NCBI GenBank assembly: GCA_903850505.1
Contig: CAINLT010000306.1
Span: forward strand, 1-35,066
Direction: 5' to 3'
Source: an uncultured Myxococcales bacterium
GTDB taxonomy: Bacteria > Myxococcota_A > UBA9042
Length of the DNA: 35,066 nt
The position numbers were made by a program, and so were the translations under genes. Below, piece after piece: positions 9,283 through 18,013 of the stretch (positions are counted from its first letter, which is position 1; each line of letters starts with the position of its first letter). The notes under the pieces are model-generated. The model was not told the DNA's origin, ran no database searches, and saw only the letters and a list, made by a program, of their open reading frames with translations.

Positions 9283-10683
9283 TCAGTTCTTGGGCCGACC
9301 GGTCGGCGCCGCCATATGGATGCCGTACTGCTTGATTTTGTACTGCAAGTTGCGCGCGGAAATGCCCAGCAATTCAGCGGCATGGGTCCGGTTGCCGTCG
9401 GTCTGCGTCAGCGCCGCCTGGATGAGCGCGCGCTCCGTTTCCGCCACGGCATGGGGAATCGACAGCGTCTCGCCGATGCGCGGCGGCGGCAGATTCGGCG
9501 GCGGCGCATCGCGGCCCAATTGCAGACCGCTCGCGCCGATCGTTTCGGTGTCGGCCATCACGCAGGCCTGCTCGACGACGTTCTGCAGTTCGCGCACGTT
9601 GCCCGGCCACGCGTACGCGACAAGCCGCGCCATCGCCCCCGGGTCCACGCCGCGAATGCGCGTACCCAGCCGCTGATTGGTCTTGGCGACGAAGTGTTCC
9701 ACCAGCAGGGCAAGATCCTCGCGGCGCTCCCGCAAGGGCGGCACCGTCAGCTCGATCACCGCGAGCCGATAGTACAAATCCTCGCGAAACAGGCCTTGCC
9801 GCACACGATCGCGGATCCCGATCGCGCTCGCCGCGACAACGCGCACGTCCACCTGCGTCGGCTTGTTGGCACCGACCCGGCGGATCTCGCCTTCTTGCAG
9901 CGCCCGCAGCAGTTTCACCTGCAAAAGCAGCGGCAAATCGACGATTTCATCCAGAAACAGCGTGCCGGTGTGGGCTTCTTCAAACAGTCCCTTGCGGTCC
10001 ATCGACGCGTCCGTGAACGCGCCTTTCGTGTGGCCAAACAGCTCGGATTCCAGCAGCATTTGCGGAATCGCCGCGCAGTTCACCGCGACAAACGGCCGGT
10101 CACGCCGCGGACTCGCGTCGTGCAGCGCCCGCGCGATCAACTCCTTGCCGGTGCCCGACTCGCCCTGAATGACCACGGTGGAGCCAAAACGCGCCACGCG
10201 CTCAATCTGCCGGTACAGCGTCTGCATCGCCGCCGCCGTGCCGACCATGCCGTGGAACATGCCCTGGCGCGGCGGCTCCTCCGGACGTTGGCGCGCCATC
10301 GCCGGTTTGCCGGACTTGGCCAGCGCGAGGCGCAGCTTCAACTCCGCTTCAGCCATGCGAAAAGGCTTGGACAGGAAGTCGGCGGCGCCCAGACGAATCG
10401 CCTCCAGCGCCACCTCATAGCCGCCAAAAGCGCTCATCACGATCGTCGCCGGCAGTTGCCGATCGCGGGCCAGCTTCTCGACGACTTCCAGGCCAGTCAG
10501 CCCCGGCATGTGCAGGTCGATCAGCAACGCGTCCGGCTTGTGCTCGGCGATCAGCGCCAACGCGGCGCGACCGTCCGCGGCTTGCAGGACCTTGAAACCA
10601 CAGGATTGCAGGTGCTCGGCGAGCAACTGCCCAAACGCCGCCTCGTCATCCACGACCAGGACGGTCGGCGTCGCGTGGGCCAT
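9283..10683 (-). CDS. Sigma-54-dependent response regulator, NtrC family
   Basis: A 466-residue enhancer-binding regulator. The receiver domain (about 1-120) has the acidic pair D12-D13, phospho-acceptor Asp56 (LLIDLHMPG) and a conserved KPF lysine. The central AAA+ domain has Walker A GESGTGKE, the sigma-54 contact loop and Walker B LFLDEI. The C-terminal FIS-type HTH reads NRTHAAELLGISARNLQYK. The contact loop is GAFTDA instead of GAFTGA. ATG 10683 is preferred over a GTG at 10689 that directly abuts the upstream stop. No partner kinase is nearby, so it is an orphan regulator inside a translation/lipid operon. Confidence 0.92.
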   Translation of the reverse strand: MAHATPTVLVVDDEAAFGQLLAEHLQSCGFKVLQAADGRAALALIAEHKPDALLIDLHMPGLTGLEVVEKLARDRQLPATIVMSAFGGYEVALEAIRLGAADFLSKPFRMAEAELKLRLALAKSGKPAMARQRPEEPPRQGMFHGMVGTAAAMQTLYRQIERVARFGSTVVIQGESGTGKELIARALHDASPRRDRPFVAVNCAAIPQMLLESELFGHTKGAFTDASMDRKGLFEEAHTGTLFLDEIVDLPLLLQVKLLRALQEGEIRRVGANKPTQVDVRVVAASAIGIRDRVRQGLFREDLYYRLAVIELTVPPLRERREDLALLVEHFVAKTNQRLGTRIRGVDPGAMARLVAYAWPGNVRELQNVVEQACVMADTETIGASGLQLGRDAPPPNLPPPRIGETLSIPHAVAETERALIQAALTQTDGNRTHAAELLGISARNLQYKIKQYGIHMAAPTGRPKN

Positions 10684-10689
10684 CGTCAC

Positions 10690-10956
10690 TCACGAACCCG
10701 CGTGTTTCGCGGCGTCGACGTAGGCGATCCGCACGTCGTGCAGCACGCGCTCCAGCAGTTCAGTCTCGCGGGCATCGAGGTTGCCGTGGGTCTTCTGGCG
10801 CAGCATCGTCAGGATGTCGACAGTCTGCCGCGCCAACTCCAAATTCGGCTCGTGTTTCTCGCCCTCGGGATCCGGCACGGCGCCAAGATGCACCATGGCT
10901 GAACCGGTCAGCGACAGGACAAAAGTAGCGAAATCAATGATTTGCGGGGTGCTCAT
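10690..10956 (-). CDS. DUF1844 protein
   Basis: A small 88-residue protein of the DUF1844 family, frequent in deltaproteobacteria and of unknown function. The family pattern FATFVLSLTGSAMVHLGAVP, then ARQTVDILTMLRQKTHGNL and a closing helix with RIAYVDA, is clear. The ATG at 10956 has AAGGA 10 nt upstream. It is the first gene of the operon, 6 bp before the NtrC-type regulator, and diverges from the sigma factor gene at 11104. Confidence 0.85.
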   Translation of the reverse strand: MSTPQIIDFATFVLSLTGSAMVHLGAVPDPEGEKHEPNLELARQTVDILTMLRQKTHGNLDARETELLERVLHDVRIAYVDAAKHAGS

Positions 10957-11103
10957 GGTGTGCGAATCCTTTTCTGACCGTAGCGTCGCCTGCCGCATGT
11001 GTCGCGCAGGACTCGGGGGAATCATGAAACGAGGGTGCGTGTTGTCAAGCGCGTCCTATCTTGGCGACGGTTTGTCTCGACGCGTCGTCGTCAGGGGAGT
11101 ATC

Positions 11104-12216
11104 ATGTATCGTGTAGCGGCCGTTGAGTCCACGCCACAATTGGGAACCAAGTTGTCAGAAAATATTACGCGTTTTCCAAAACTTCCCCTCCGAAGCGAGC
11201 CCAGGATGAGTCAAAGTCGCGAGCCGATCTTGAAGGATACCCTCGAGCAGTATCTCGCCGAGGTAAACCGGTACCCGCTGCTGACCCGCGAACAAGAATT
11301 CGCGCTGGCCAAGCAGTTCCAGGAGACCGGCGACCCGGAAGCTGCGCGGGCGTTGGTGACAGCGAATCTGCGCTTTGTCGTCAAAATCGCCTATCAATTC
11401 ACGCACTACGAGATCAAGCTGACCGACCTGGTACAGGAAGGCAACATCGGCTTGATGAAGGCTGTGGCCAAGTTCAAGCCTGATCGCGGCTACCGGTTGA
11501 TCTCCTATGCCGTGTGGTGGATCAAGGCCTACATCCAGAACTACATCATCAATTCATGGGCTTTGGTCAAAGTTGGCCCGGTGTCGCAGCAGCGCCGGGT
11601 GCTCTTTGGCAAGCGCGGTCTGCCGGCGCCCGAGGATGGTGCCGAGCCCGAGGTCGCGCTCCTGGTGGCCGATCACGGCGACGAAGACGCGCTGGAGGCC
11701 GAGGTCGTCGATCCGACGGCGGAACACGACGGCACGGAGACGTTCCTGATCGCGGCGGAAGCCCGTGGCGGTAAGCCGCCGCGTGTGGCCCGGACGCCGA
11801 CGGAAGCCGAAGTCGAGACTTGGCGGCGTGCGGCCAATGCCGCGCGTCACGATCTGAACCTCGATTCGACGATCGGCGACGATGGCCGCATGACGTTGGC
11901 GGAGACGATGGCGTCCCCGGGTCCGAGCCTGGAAGATCAGTACGCGAGCGCGGAAGTGACCGACATCGTGTCCCAGCGCCTGCACCAGCTCCGCGATCAG
12001 TTGACCGACAAGGAGCTGGCGATCCTGCAACAGCGCCTGCTGGCGGACCAGGAAGTCACCCTGCAGGACATCGGCGACGAGTTTGGCATTTCGCGCGAGC
12101 GGGTTCGCCAGATCGAGACCAACCTGAAGAAGAAGATCGCCAAGCTGTTGGAAGGCCTGCAGGTGACCGGCCCGGTCGGTGCCCTGCTTGAGCACGAGCA
12201 CAGCGCGAAGCGCTAG
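11104..12216 (+). CDS. rpoH: RpoH-like (sigma-32 family) RNA polymerase sigma factor with an acidic insert
   Basis: A group 3 sigma factor resembling heat-shock RpoH; 370 residues if started at 11104 (AGGGGAG 4 nt upstream), 336 if at ATG 11206, which looks more like the usual RpoH beginning. Region 1.2 has EQYLAEVNRYPLLT. Region 2 has ANLRFVVKIAYQF, DLVQEGNIGLMKAV and ISYAVWWIKAYIQN. A QQRRVLFGKR segment stands where the RpoH box (QRKLFFNLRK) lies. Region 4 ends with the HTH ISRERVRQIETNLKKK. Between region 2 and region 4, residues about 172-232 form an acidic, low-complexity stretch where normal RpoH has the region 3 helices. Confidence 0.85.
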   Translation: MYRVAAVESTPQLGTKLSENITRFPKLPLRSEPRMSQSREPILKDTLEQYLAEVNRYPLLTREQEFALAKQFQETGDPEAARALVTANLRFVVKIAYQFTHYEIKLTDLVQEGNIGLMKAVAKFKPDRGYRLISYAVWWIKAYIQNYIINSWALVKVGPVSQQRRVLFGKRGLPAPEDGAEPEVALLVADHGDEDALEAEVVDPTAEHDGTETFLIAAEARGGKPPRVARTPTEAEVETWRRAANAARHDLNLDSTIGDDGRMTLAETMASPGPSLEDQYASAEVTDIVSQRLHQLRDQLTDKELAILQQRLLADQEVTLQDIGDEFGISRERVRQIETNLKKKIAKLLEGLQVTGPVGALLEHEHSAKR

Positions 12217-12400
12217 CGGTTGCGACGAGCCAGGGTGACAAGCGCCAACGGTGGTCATCCAAGGTGCCACCGACGGCGGACGCACTTGGCGACGCCGCGG
12301 CAAAACCAATACAATCAATGGATCGTGTCGCGAGCGCGCAACGCCGGGATCTCCCGACGGCCGATCAGCGCTCACACGAAGAATCGCCGCGGGCCTGCGC

Positions 12401-15400
12401 CTACGCGCGCGGTCGACGCACGACGCCCGTCCGACTGGCCGGCAGCGCAGTAGCTTCGGGCTCGGCCGGTTCAGCCTTGGCGCGGGACGCCGAGCGCGCG
12501 GAAATCATCGCAGAATCGTCTTTCTTGGGCGGCGCCTTGGTAGCCTTCTTCGCCGCGGGCTTCTTGGCCGCAGTTGCAGCCTTCGCCGGCTTCGCAGCCT
12601 TGGTCGTCTTGGCTGCCGCCGTCGTCCGGCCGCCGCGACCCTTGGTCTTGGCCTTGACCGGCTTGCCGTAGTCGCGCAGCCGATCCACCGCCATTTCCAG
12701 CGTCACTTCGTCCTTCTGCACGCCGCGTTCCAGCGACGCGTTGGTCGCGCCATTGGTCAGGTACGGACCAAAACGCCCGTCGATCAGGCGAATCTCCGTC
12801 TTGCTCTCCGGATCCACGCCGATCAGCTTGCCCGCCCGCGCCTCAGCCGCCGCTGCCAGGATCGCGTCCACGTCGCTCACCTTCAGCGTCTCGATGTCGA
12901 CCGTCGGCGGCAGCGTCTTGTTGGTCGTGCCATCGGTCACGTAGCGGCCAAAACGGCCCTGCCACACGGAGATTTGCTTGCCGTCGCTTTCGCGCACGCC
13001 AATGTCCCGCAGGTGCACTTTGCCCGCGACCGACTTCGGCTGGCGCAGCACGTTGACCGCCTCGTCAAATGACACCGTCGCAGCGAAGCAGCCAGCGGGC
13101 AGGGTCCGGGACTCGTCGCCGCACTTCACGTAGTCGCCATAGCGGCCGACCATCGCCACGATCGACTCGCCCGACTTGGCGTCCTTGCCGAGCGTCCGCG
13201 GCAGCTGCAATTGCAGCAGCGCCGTCTCCAGCGTGACGCGCTCCGGCACCATGCCCTTGGACAGGCTGACCATCTTCGGCTTCTCGGCGGCGTCCTTGAC
13301 GGCCACGCCCAGCTGCAGATACGGACCAAACCGGCCGGTCCGCACGAAAATCGGCAGGCCGCTCACCGGATCGTTGGCCAGCGGCGCTTCACCGCGCGCC
13401 TTCTCTTCCACCAGGCTGAGCGCCTTGGCCGGCGTCAGCTCGTCCGGCGCCAAATCCTCCGGCACGTTCGCCGTCCGCTCGCCCACTTTCAGGAACGTAC
13501 CAAAGCGGCCGATCCGCACCACAACGTCCTCGCCGGCATCGGTCTTGCCGATCGGCACCGAGCTCGCCGTCACGGGATCGATCTGATCGCGCACTTCCGC
13601 CAACATCTCCGTGAGGCCGCGCGTCTTGGCGCCTTGCACAAAGCCTTTCTCATAAAAATCGCGCAGGTACGCGCCGGCCTGATCCTCGCCGCGGGCGATC
13701 GCGTCCAGCCGATCCTCCATCTTGGCGGTGAAGCTGTAATCGACGAGGTGCGGCATGTACCGCTCCAGCATCTGCGTCACGGCCATGCCCATGAAGGTCG
13801 CGACGAGCGCGTTGCCTTTGCGGAACGCGTACGCCTTGTCGATGAGGTTTTGCAGGATCGCCGCGTACGTGCTCGGGCGGCCGATGCCTTTCTCTTCCAG
13901 GCCCTTGACCAGGCTCGCGTCGGTCAGCCGCGCGGGAGGCCGCGTATCGTGGCCGCGCGCTTCGAGGTTCGGCTTCTCGTCCCAGCCGATCACGTCGCCC
14001 GCTTTCAGGATCGGCAAAGCGCGATCGCCCTCTTCCTTCTTGTCGTCGTCCGCCTCGTCCGATTCTTCGCCGTAGACCCGCAGGAAGCCGGCAAAGCGCG
14101 TCGTGCGACCGCTGGCGCGGAACGTCGCGTCGAGGATCGCGATGTCGACTGTGGTCTGCTCGACCTGCGCGTCCGGCATCTGGCTGGCGATCGTGCGCTT
14201 CCAGATCAGCTCGTAGAGCCGCGCCGCGTCGCGGCCCAGTGAGCGCTCGACTTCGGTCTGCGACGGGAACTGCGTGCCCGCCGGACGAATCGCTTCGTGC
14301 GCTTCCTGGGCATTCGCGGTCTTGGTCTGGTAGCGGCGCGGCTGCGGCGGCAGCCACTTGTCGCCGTACTGCGCGCCGATCACCGCGCGGGCCGCCTGGA
14401 TCGCCTGATCGGAGAGCGTCACGGAATCGGTGCGCATGTAGGTGATGAAGCCGCTTTCATACAGCTTCTGTGCGACCTGCATCGTCTGCCGGGCATTGAA
14501 CCGCAGCTTGCGGTTGGCTTCCTGCTGGAGCGTCGAGGTCGTGAACGGCGGCGCGGGGCGCAGCGTTTGCGGCTTGACGTCGGCCGTCAGCACGCGGGCC
14601 GGCTGGCCGTCGATGCGGGCGCACAGCGCGCGGGCGCTCTCGCCGTTCAGGATGATGGTGTCCTTGGCGGTGAGCAGGCCGGTATTGTCGTCAAAGTCCT
14701 TGCCGGTCGCGATCCGCTTGTCGCCGAGCTTCTGCAGCGTCGCGTCAAAGCCCTGACCCTGCGCCTTCAGCTTGGCCAGCACGTCCCAGAAGTTGGCGGA
14801 AATGAACGCCATGCGCGCGCGCTCGCGCTCCACCAGCAGCCGCAGCGCGACGGATTGCACGCGACCTGCGGAAAGACCCGGCTTGATCTTGCGCCACAGC
14901 ACTTCGCTGACGTCCCAGCCGTACAGGCGGTCGACGACGCGGCGCGTCCGCTGCGCCGACACCAAGTGCTCGTCCAGCTCGCGCGTCTCGGACAGGGCCT
15001 TCTGGATGGCGTCCTTCGTGATCTCGTGGAACACCAGGCGCTTCACCGGCACCTTGGGGTTCAGCACCTGCAGCAGGTGCCAGGAAATCGCCTCACCTTC
15101 GCGATCATCGTCTGTCGCGAGATAGAGCGTGTCCGCCTGGGCCAACGCGGCCTTGAGCGAATCGACCTGGCGCTTCTTCTCCGGCGGCACCAGATACACT
15201 TCTTCCAGCGGCTCAAAATGATTGGCGATGTTGACGCCGTACTGCACCCACGGCTCAGCGCGGCGCTTGTCGTTCGCAGGCAGATCGGTCTTCTTGGTCA
15301 CCAGATCGCGCACGTGGCCAACGCTGGCTTCCACCAGATAGCCCGCGCCCAGGTACTTCTTGATCGTATTGGCCTTGGTTGGCGATTCCACGATCACCAG

Positions 15401-15442
15401 TGAAAGGCCCGTGCCGGTCCCGACTTTCTGCTTGCCTGCCAT
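12401..15442 (-). CDS. topA: DNA topoisomerase I (type IA)
   Basis: Relaxes negative supercoils through a 5'-phosphotyrosine intermediate; 1,013 residues. The TOPRIM domain shows VIVESPTKA (Glu19) and DDDREGEAI (Asp111, Asp113). The catalytic Tyr335 is in GFITYMRTDS. The four-cysteine zinc fingers of E. coli TopA are absent. Instead, five C-terminal repeats built around GRFGPYL or GRYGDYV follow (about residues 650-925). A tail of about 85 residues, very rich in Lys and Ala, ends the protein. The ATG follows the dprA stop codon without a gap, so the two are coupled. Confidence 0.96.
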   Translation of the reverse strand: MAGKQKVGTGTGLSLVIVESPTKANTIKKYLGAGYLVEASVGHVRDLVTKKTDLPANDKRRAEPWVQYGVNIANHFEPLEEVYLVPPEKKRQVDSLKAALAQADTLYLATDDDREGEAISWHLLQVLNPKVPVKRLVFHEITKDAIQKALSETRELDEHLVSAQRTRRVVDRLYGWDVSEVLWRKIKPGLSAGRVQSVALRLLVERERARMAFISANFWDVLAKLKAQGQGFDATLQKLGDKRIATGKDFDDNTGLLTAKDTIILNGESARALCARIDGQPARVLTADVKPQTLRPAPPFTTSTLQQEANRKLRFNARQTMQVAQKLYESGFITYMRTDSVTLSDQAIQAARAVIGAQYGDKWLPPQPRRYQTKTANAQEAHEAIRPAGTQFPSQTEVERSLGRDAARLYELIWKRTIASQMPDAQVEQTTVDIAILDATFRASGRTTRFAGFLRVYGEESDEADDDKKEEGDRALPILKAGDVIGWDEKPNLEARGHDTRPPARLTDASLVKGLEEKGIGRPSTYAAILQNLIDKAYAFRKGNALVATFMGMAVTQMLERYMPHLVDYSFTAKMEDRLDAIARGEDQAGAYLRDFYEKGFVQGAKTRGLTEMLAEVRDQIDPVTASSVPIGKTDAGEDVVVRIGRFGTFLKVGERTANVPEDLAPDELTPAKALSLVEEKARGEAPLANDPVSGLPIFVRTGRFGPYLQLGVAVKDAAEKPKMVSLSKGMVPERVTLETALLQLQLPRTLGKDAKSGESIVAMVGRYGDYVKCGDESRTLPAGCFAATVSFDEAVNVLRQPKSVAGKVHLRDIGVRESDGKQISVWQGRFGRYVTDGTTNKTLPPTVDIETLKVSDVDAILAAAAEARAGKLIGVDPESKTEIRLIDGRFGPYLTNGATNASLERGVQKDEVTLEMAVDRLRDYGKPVKAKTKGRGGRTTAAAKTTKAAKPAKAATAAKKPAAKKATKAPPKKDDSAMISARSASRAKAEPAEPEATALPASRTGVVRRPRA

Positions 15443-16465
15443 TCACAACCTCGACGCCGTTGCCAGCGCGTACCAACTACCTGCGACCCGCTTCAGGCCG
15501 CCGTGAAGCGTCCAATTCAGAAGCGTAGCCGCCACTGCGGTGCGATCCGTTTGGGTCGTTGCCGCGAGCTCATCCACGGTCAGACCGTGCTCGCCGGCCT
15601 GCCGCAGTTCCGCGCGCAATCGCGCGACCAGACCGGCATCGCAGCCGGGAGGATCCCCTGGCGAAAGCCCGGGGGCCGGCGCGCCGGGTGCGTAGCATGG
15701 CCAAGCGGTGGCGACCGCGTCAAATGTTTGCTGTGGATTTGTCGCACAACCAGCTTTCGCGACCGGCCACAGCGGCAATTCTGCGGCCCGCTGCAGCAGC
15801 CCTTGTGGGTCCCGCATCAGCGCGCCAACGGCCTCACGGAGCGGCGCGCCCGGCCAAAGCGCCCGCGCCCCGGCATAGAGCAGGGCGTGCGAGCCCGCGC
15901 TGTGCGGCGCGTCAGGCGACCACGGCACTGTGAACACCGGCACTTTTTGGCGCCAAGCGCTGTTGGCGCAATGCAGCGTCCCACTTGGCCGGTCCGCGCA
16001 GACCGCGATCACCGCGTCGACCATTTGCACCAGCAGGTCATTGCGGGCGTGGAATCGGCCACGGCTGTGCGCGTCGTCCGGCGCAACTTTGCTGCACAAG
16101 CTGCCGCCACGTTCCACGATTTCCCGGTACAGCCCGAGGTTCTCCTTGGGAAACGGCGCGTCGACGCTGGCTGGGACCACCGCGAGCGGCGCGATCGGCG
16201 TTTCGCCCTCCGCCGCCAGCGCGCCGCGCAAAGCGTGGGTGTCGACGCCAAGCGCACCGCCGCTCACCACGATGACGCCGAGTTCGGCGAGATCACGGCC
16301 AAAGGCAAACGCGTGTTCCAGCTGCTGCGGCGTTGCCCGGCGGCTGCCCACGACCGCGATGCGCAGCCGCTCCTGCGGCAGGTCCGCGCCCAGCCAGTAC
16401 AGCGGACCGGGCAAGCTGCCGCGCCGCAATACGGTGCGCGAAGGGACGATTCGGCTCTGGCTCAT
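15443..16465 (-). CDS. dprA: DNA-processing protein DprA (Smf)
   Basis: Loads RecA on incoming single-stranded DNA in natural transformation; 340 residues. The Rossmann-like core shows VVGSRRATP and VVSGGALGVDTHAL (the usual motif is SGLARGID), then FHARNDLLVQMVDAVIAV. A C-terminal winged-helix-like end (GLTVDELAATTQTDRTAV) is present. The ATG at 16465 has GGGAAT upstream; an upstream in-frame start at 16495 would add 10 residues. It sits before topA as in many bacteria. Whether this organism is transformable cannot be told. Confidence 0.9.
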   Translation of the reverse strand: MSQSRIVPSRTVLRRGSLPGPLYWLGADLPQERLRIAVVGSRRATPQQLEHAFAFGRDLAELGVIVVSGGALGVDTHALRGALAAEGETPIAPLAVVPASVDAPFPKENLGLYREIVERGGSLCSKVAPDDAHSRGRFHARNDLLVQMVDAVIAVCADRPSGTLHCANSAWRQKVPVFTVPWSPDAPHSAGSHALLYAGARALWPGAPLREAVGALMRDPQGLLQRAAELPLWPVAKAGCATNPQQTFDAVATAWPCYAPGAPAPGLSPGDPPGCDAGLVARLRAELRQAGEHGLTVDELAATTQTDRTAVAATLLNWTLHGGLKRVAGSWYALATASRL

Positions 16466-16498
16466 GGCGATTCCCGTCGGGCGATTGCGCCTCAAACA

Positions 16499-16527
16499 GG
16501 TATTCGGCGATTGGCGGGTTTTGCCGC
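16499..16527 (-). repeat. Shared upstream motif, copy before dprA
   Basis: On the minus strand this reads GCGGCAAAA, CCGCC, seven variable bases, then GAATACC. A second copy with the same spacing stands at 18890-18918. This copy ends 34 bp upstream of the dprA start. It may be a promoter or operator motif. Confidence 0.4.
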
Positions 16528-16543
16528 GGCCGTCCTGGTGCGA

Positions 16544-17875
16544 TCAGGCGATTTTTTGCAGGCGCGCGGCAAAAAAACCGTCGACTCCGCCGCGGACAGT
16601 CGCCGAGACCAAATCGCCGTGATCATCCAGCCAGCCGGTCAGCCACGGACTGTCGCCGGGAAAACGCTGAAAGTCGGGGTGCTGAGCCAGAAAATCGGCG
16701 ATCTGCTGCGGACCTTCCTCTTCGGTGAACGAGCACACGGCGTACAGGAGCACGCCGCCGGGCCGCAGCCACTTCGCCGCCTGCCGCAACAGCCGCGCCT
16801 GAAGGTCGGCCATCCGCAGGATATCCGCCGCCATACGCCGGTGCCGCAGCTCTGGCCGCCGCCGCAGGGTGCCCAGCGCGGTGCACGGCGCATCCAGCAG
16901 GATCGCGTCAAAAGAGCCGGGCGCAATCCCGAGGTCCTTTGTCGCATCGCCCGTGATCGTCGCGGCGAGCGGATGGCCGATTTGCGTGCACAACTGCACC
17001 GCATGCAGCAGCTTGTCGCCGTTCTGGTCGATCGCGGTGACCTCTGCGCCCGTGTGGACCAGCCGCGCGGACTTGACGCCATGGCCCGCCGCGATGTCCG
17101 CGACGCGCTTGCTCGGCTGCGTGACGACCCACTCGGCCAACCATTCCACGACCGCCGCGCTCGCCGCGTCCTGCGCCAGCGCCCGGCGGTCGGCAAAAAC
17201 CTGCGATTGCAGGAATTTGCCGTCAGCCACCTTGCCCACGCCGGGTACTGCCAGACCGTCGAGCGGCGCGATCGCGACGCCTTCGGCCGCCAGTTCGGCA
17301 GTGAGTCGCTCGCCATCGCCGTCGAGCGCGTGGACAAACAGCGGCGCCGGCTGCGACAGCGCGCGCTCCAGGGTCGCCGGGTCCACGCCCGTGCGTTGCG
17401 CCCACGCCTGCACGCGGCGGGCCAGCCAGTCCGGCAAGTCGTGATCGTCGGGGCGATCGCCGCCAATCATCCGCTGACTCAGCGACCGCAGCACGGCGTG
17501 GACAAAGCCAATCTGCTTGTGCGGCAGGACGCGCTTGGCGGTCTCCACGGTGGCGTGAACGGCAGCGTGCGGCGGAACGCGCATGTCGGCCAACTGCACC
17601 GCACCCAGCCGGAGAATGGCCAGCGTCGGTTCTTCCAGATCGTACAGGCCCTGCCGGCAGGACATTTCCAGCCAGCGATCCAGCGCCCGCCGCCGCCGCA
17701 GCACGCCGTAGACAAGCTCCGTGCACAGGCCGCGATCCGGGCCAGCAAGCGGCGGATGGAGATCCAGCACTTCGCGCAGCGCTGCTTGGCTGCCGAGGTT
17801 GTCTTGCTCAATCATCACAAGCGCTTGGGCAGCGCGGAGCCGCGGGTCGGCGAGGTTCTTGGGCCGGTCTGACAT
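16544..17875 (-). CDS. rsmB: 16S rRNA (cytosine-C5)-methyltransferase RsmB
   Basis: A NOL1/NOP2/Sun-family rRNA m5C methyltransferase, 443 residues. It has an N-terminal NusB-like helical domain (about 1-135) and a C-terminal Rossmann methyltransferase domain. Catalytic Cys381 is in AVCSFTEEEG and the release Cys331 in DAPCTALG. The SAM-binding motif reads DIAAGHGVKS instead of the usual DLCAAPGGKT, a noticeable divergence. Start chosen at ATG 17875, where the family's N-terminus begins; an upstream frame to 17947 has no support. 78 bp upstream of dprA on the same strand. Confidence 0.88.
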   Translation of the reverse strand: MSDRPKNLADPRLRAAQALVMIEQDNLGSQAALREVLDLHPPLAGPDRGLCTELVYGVLRRRRALDRWLEMSCRQGLYDLEEPTLAILRLGAVQLADMRVPPHAAVHATVETAKRVLPHKQIGFVHAVLRSLSQRMIGGDRPDDHDLPDWLARRVQAWAQRTGVDPATLERALSQPAPLFVHALDGDGERLTAELAAEGVAIAPLDGLAVPGVGKVADGKFLQSQVFADRRALAQDAASAAVVEWLAEWVVTQPSKRVADIAAGHGVKSARLVHTGAEVTAIDQNGDKLLHAVQLCTQIGHPLAATITGDATKDLGIAPGSFDAILLDAPCTALGTLRRRPELRHRRMAADILRMADLQARLLRQAAKWLRPGGVLLYAVCSFTEEEGPQQIADFLAQHPDFQRFPGDSPWLTGWLDDHGDLVSATVRGGVDGFFAARLQKIA

Positions 17876-18013
17876 CGTGAGTTCGCCTGCGCAGGGCCCC
17901 GGAGGCTGGGGCGCGCGCATGGTCGACGCCGCGGGCGTTTCCGTCAAACGTCCTGGCGATTGCGGCGAACTTTGTTGGGTCTGCAGCGTGCCGCCAGCGT
18001 TGCCAGGCTGCGG

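Noticed and set aside
7321..10902. An open frame of 1,193 codons on the plus strand.
   Set aside because: It is antisense to gpsA, the Ycf46-like ATPase and the NtrC-type regulator, all of which have clear families. Long antisense frames are expected at this GC content; the product is Arg/Gln/His-rich without domains.
12217..12400. Gene or terminator between the sigma factor and topA.
   Set aside because: The 184 bp hold no supported frame and no stem with a T-run; nothing found.
16499..16527. Sigma-54 promoter (TGGC...TTGC on the plus strand).
   Set aside because: The GG and GC elements are two bases too close, and the plus strand has no gene start here.
15503..17872. An open frame of 789 codons on the plus strand.
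   Set aside because: Antisense shadow of dprA and rsmB with biased composition and no domain.
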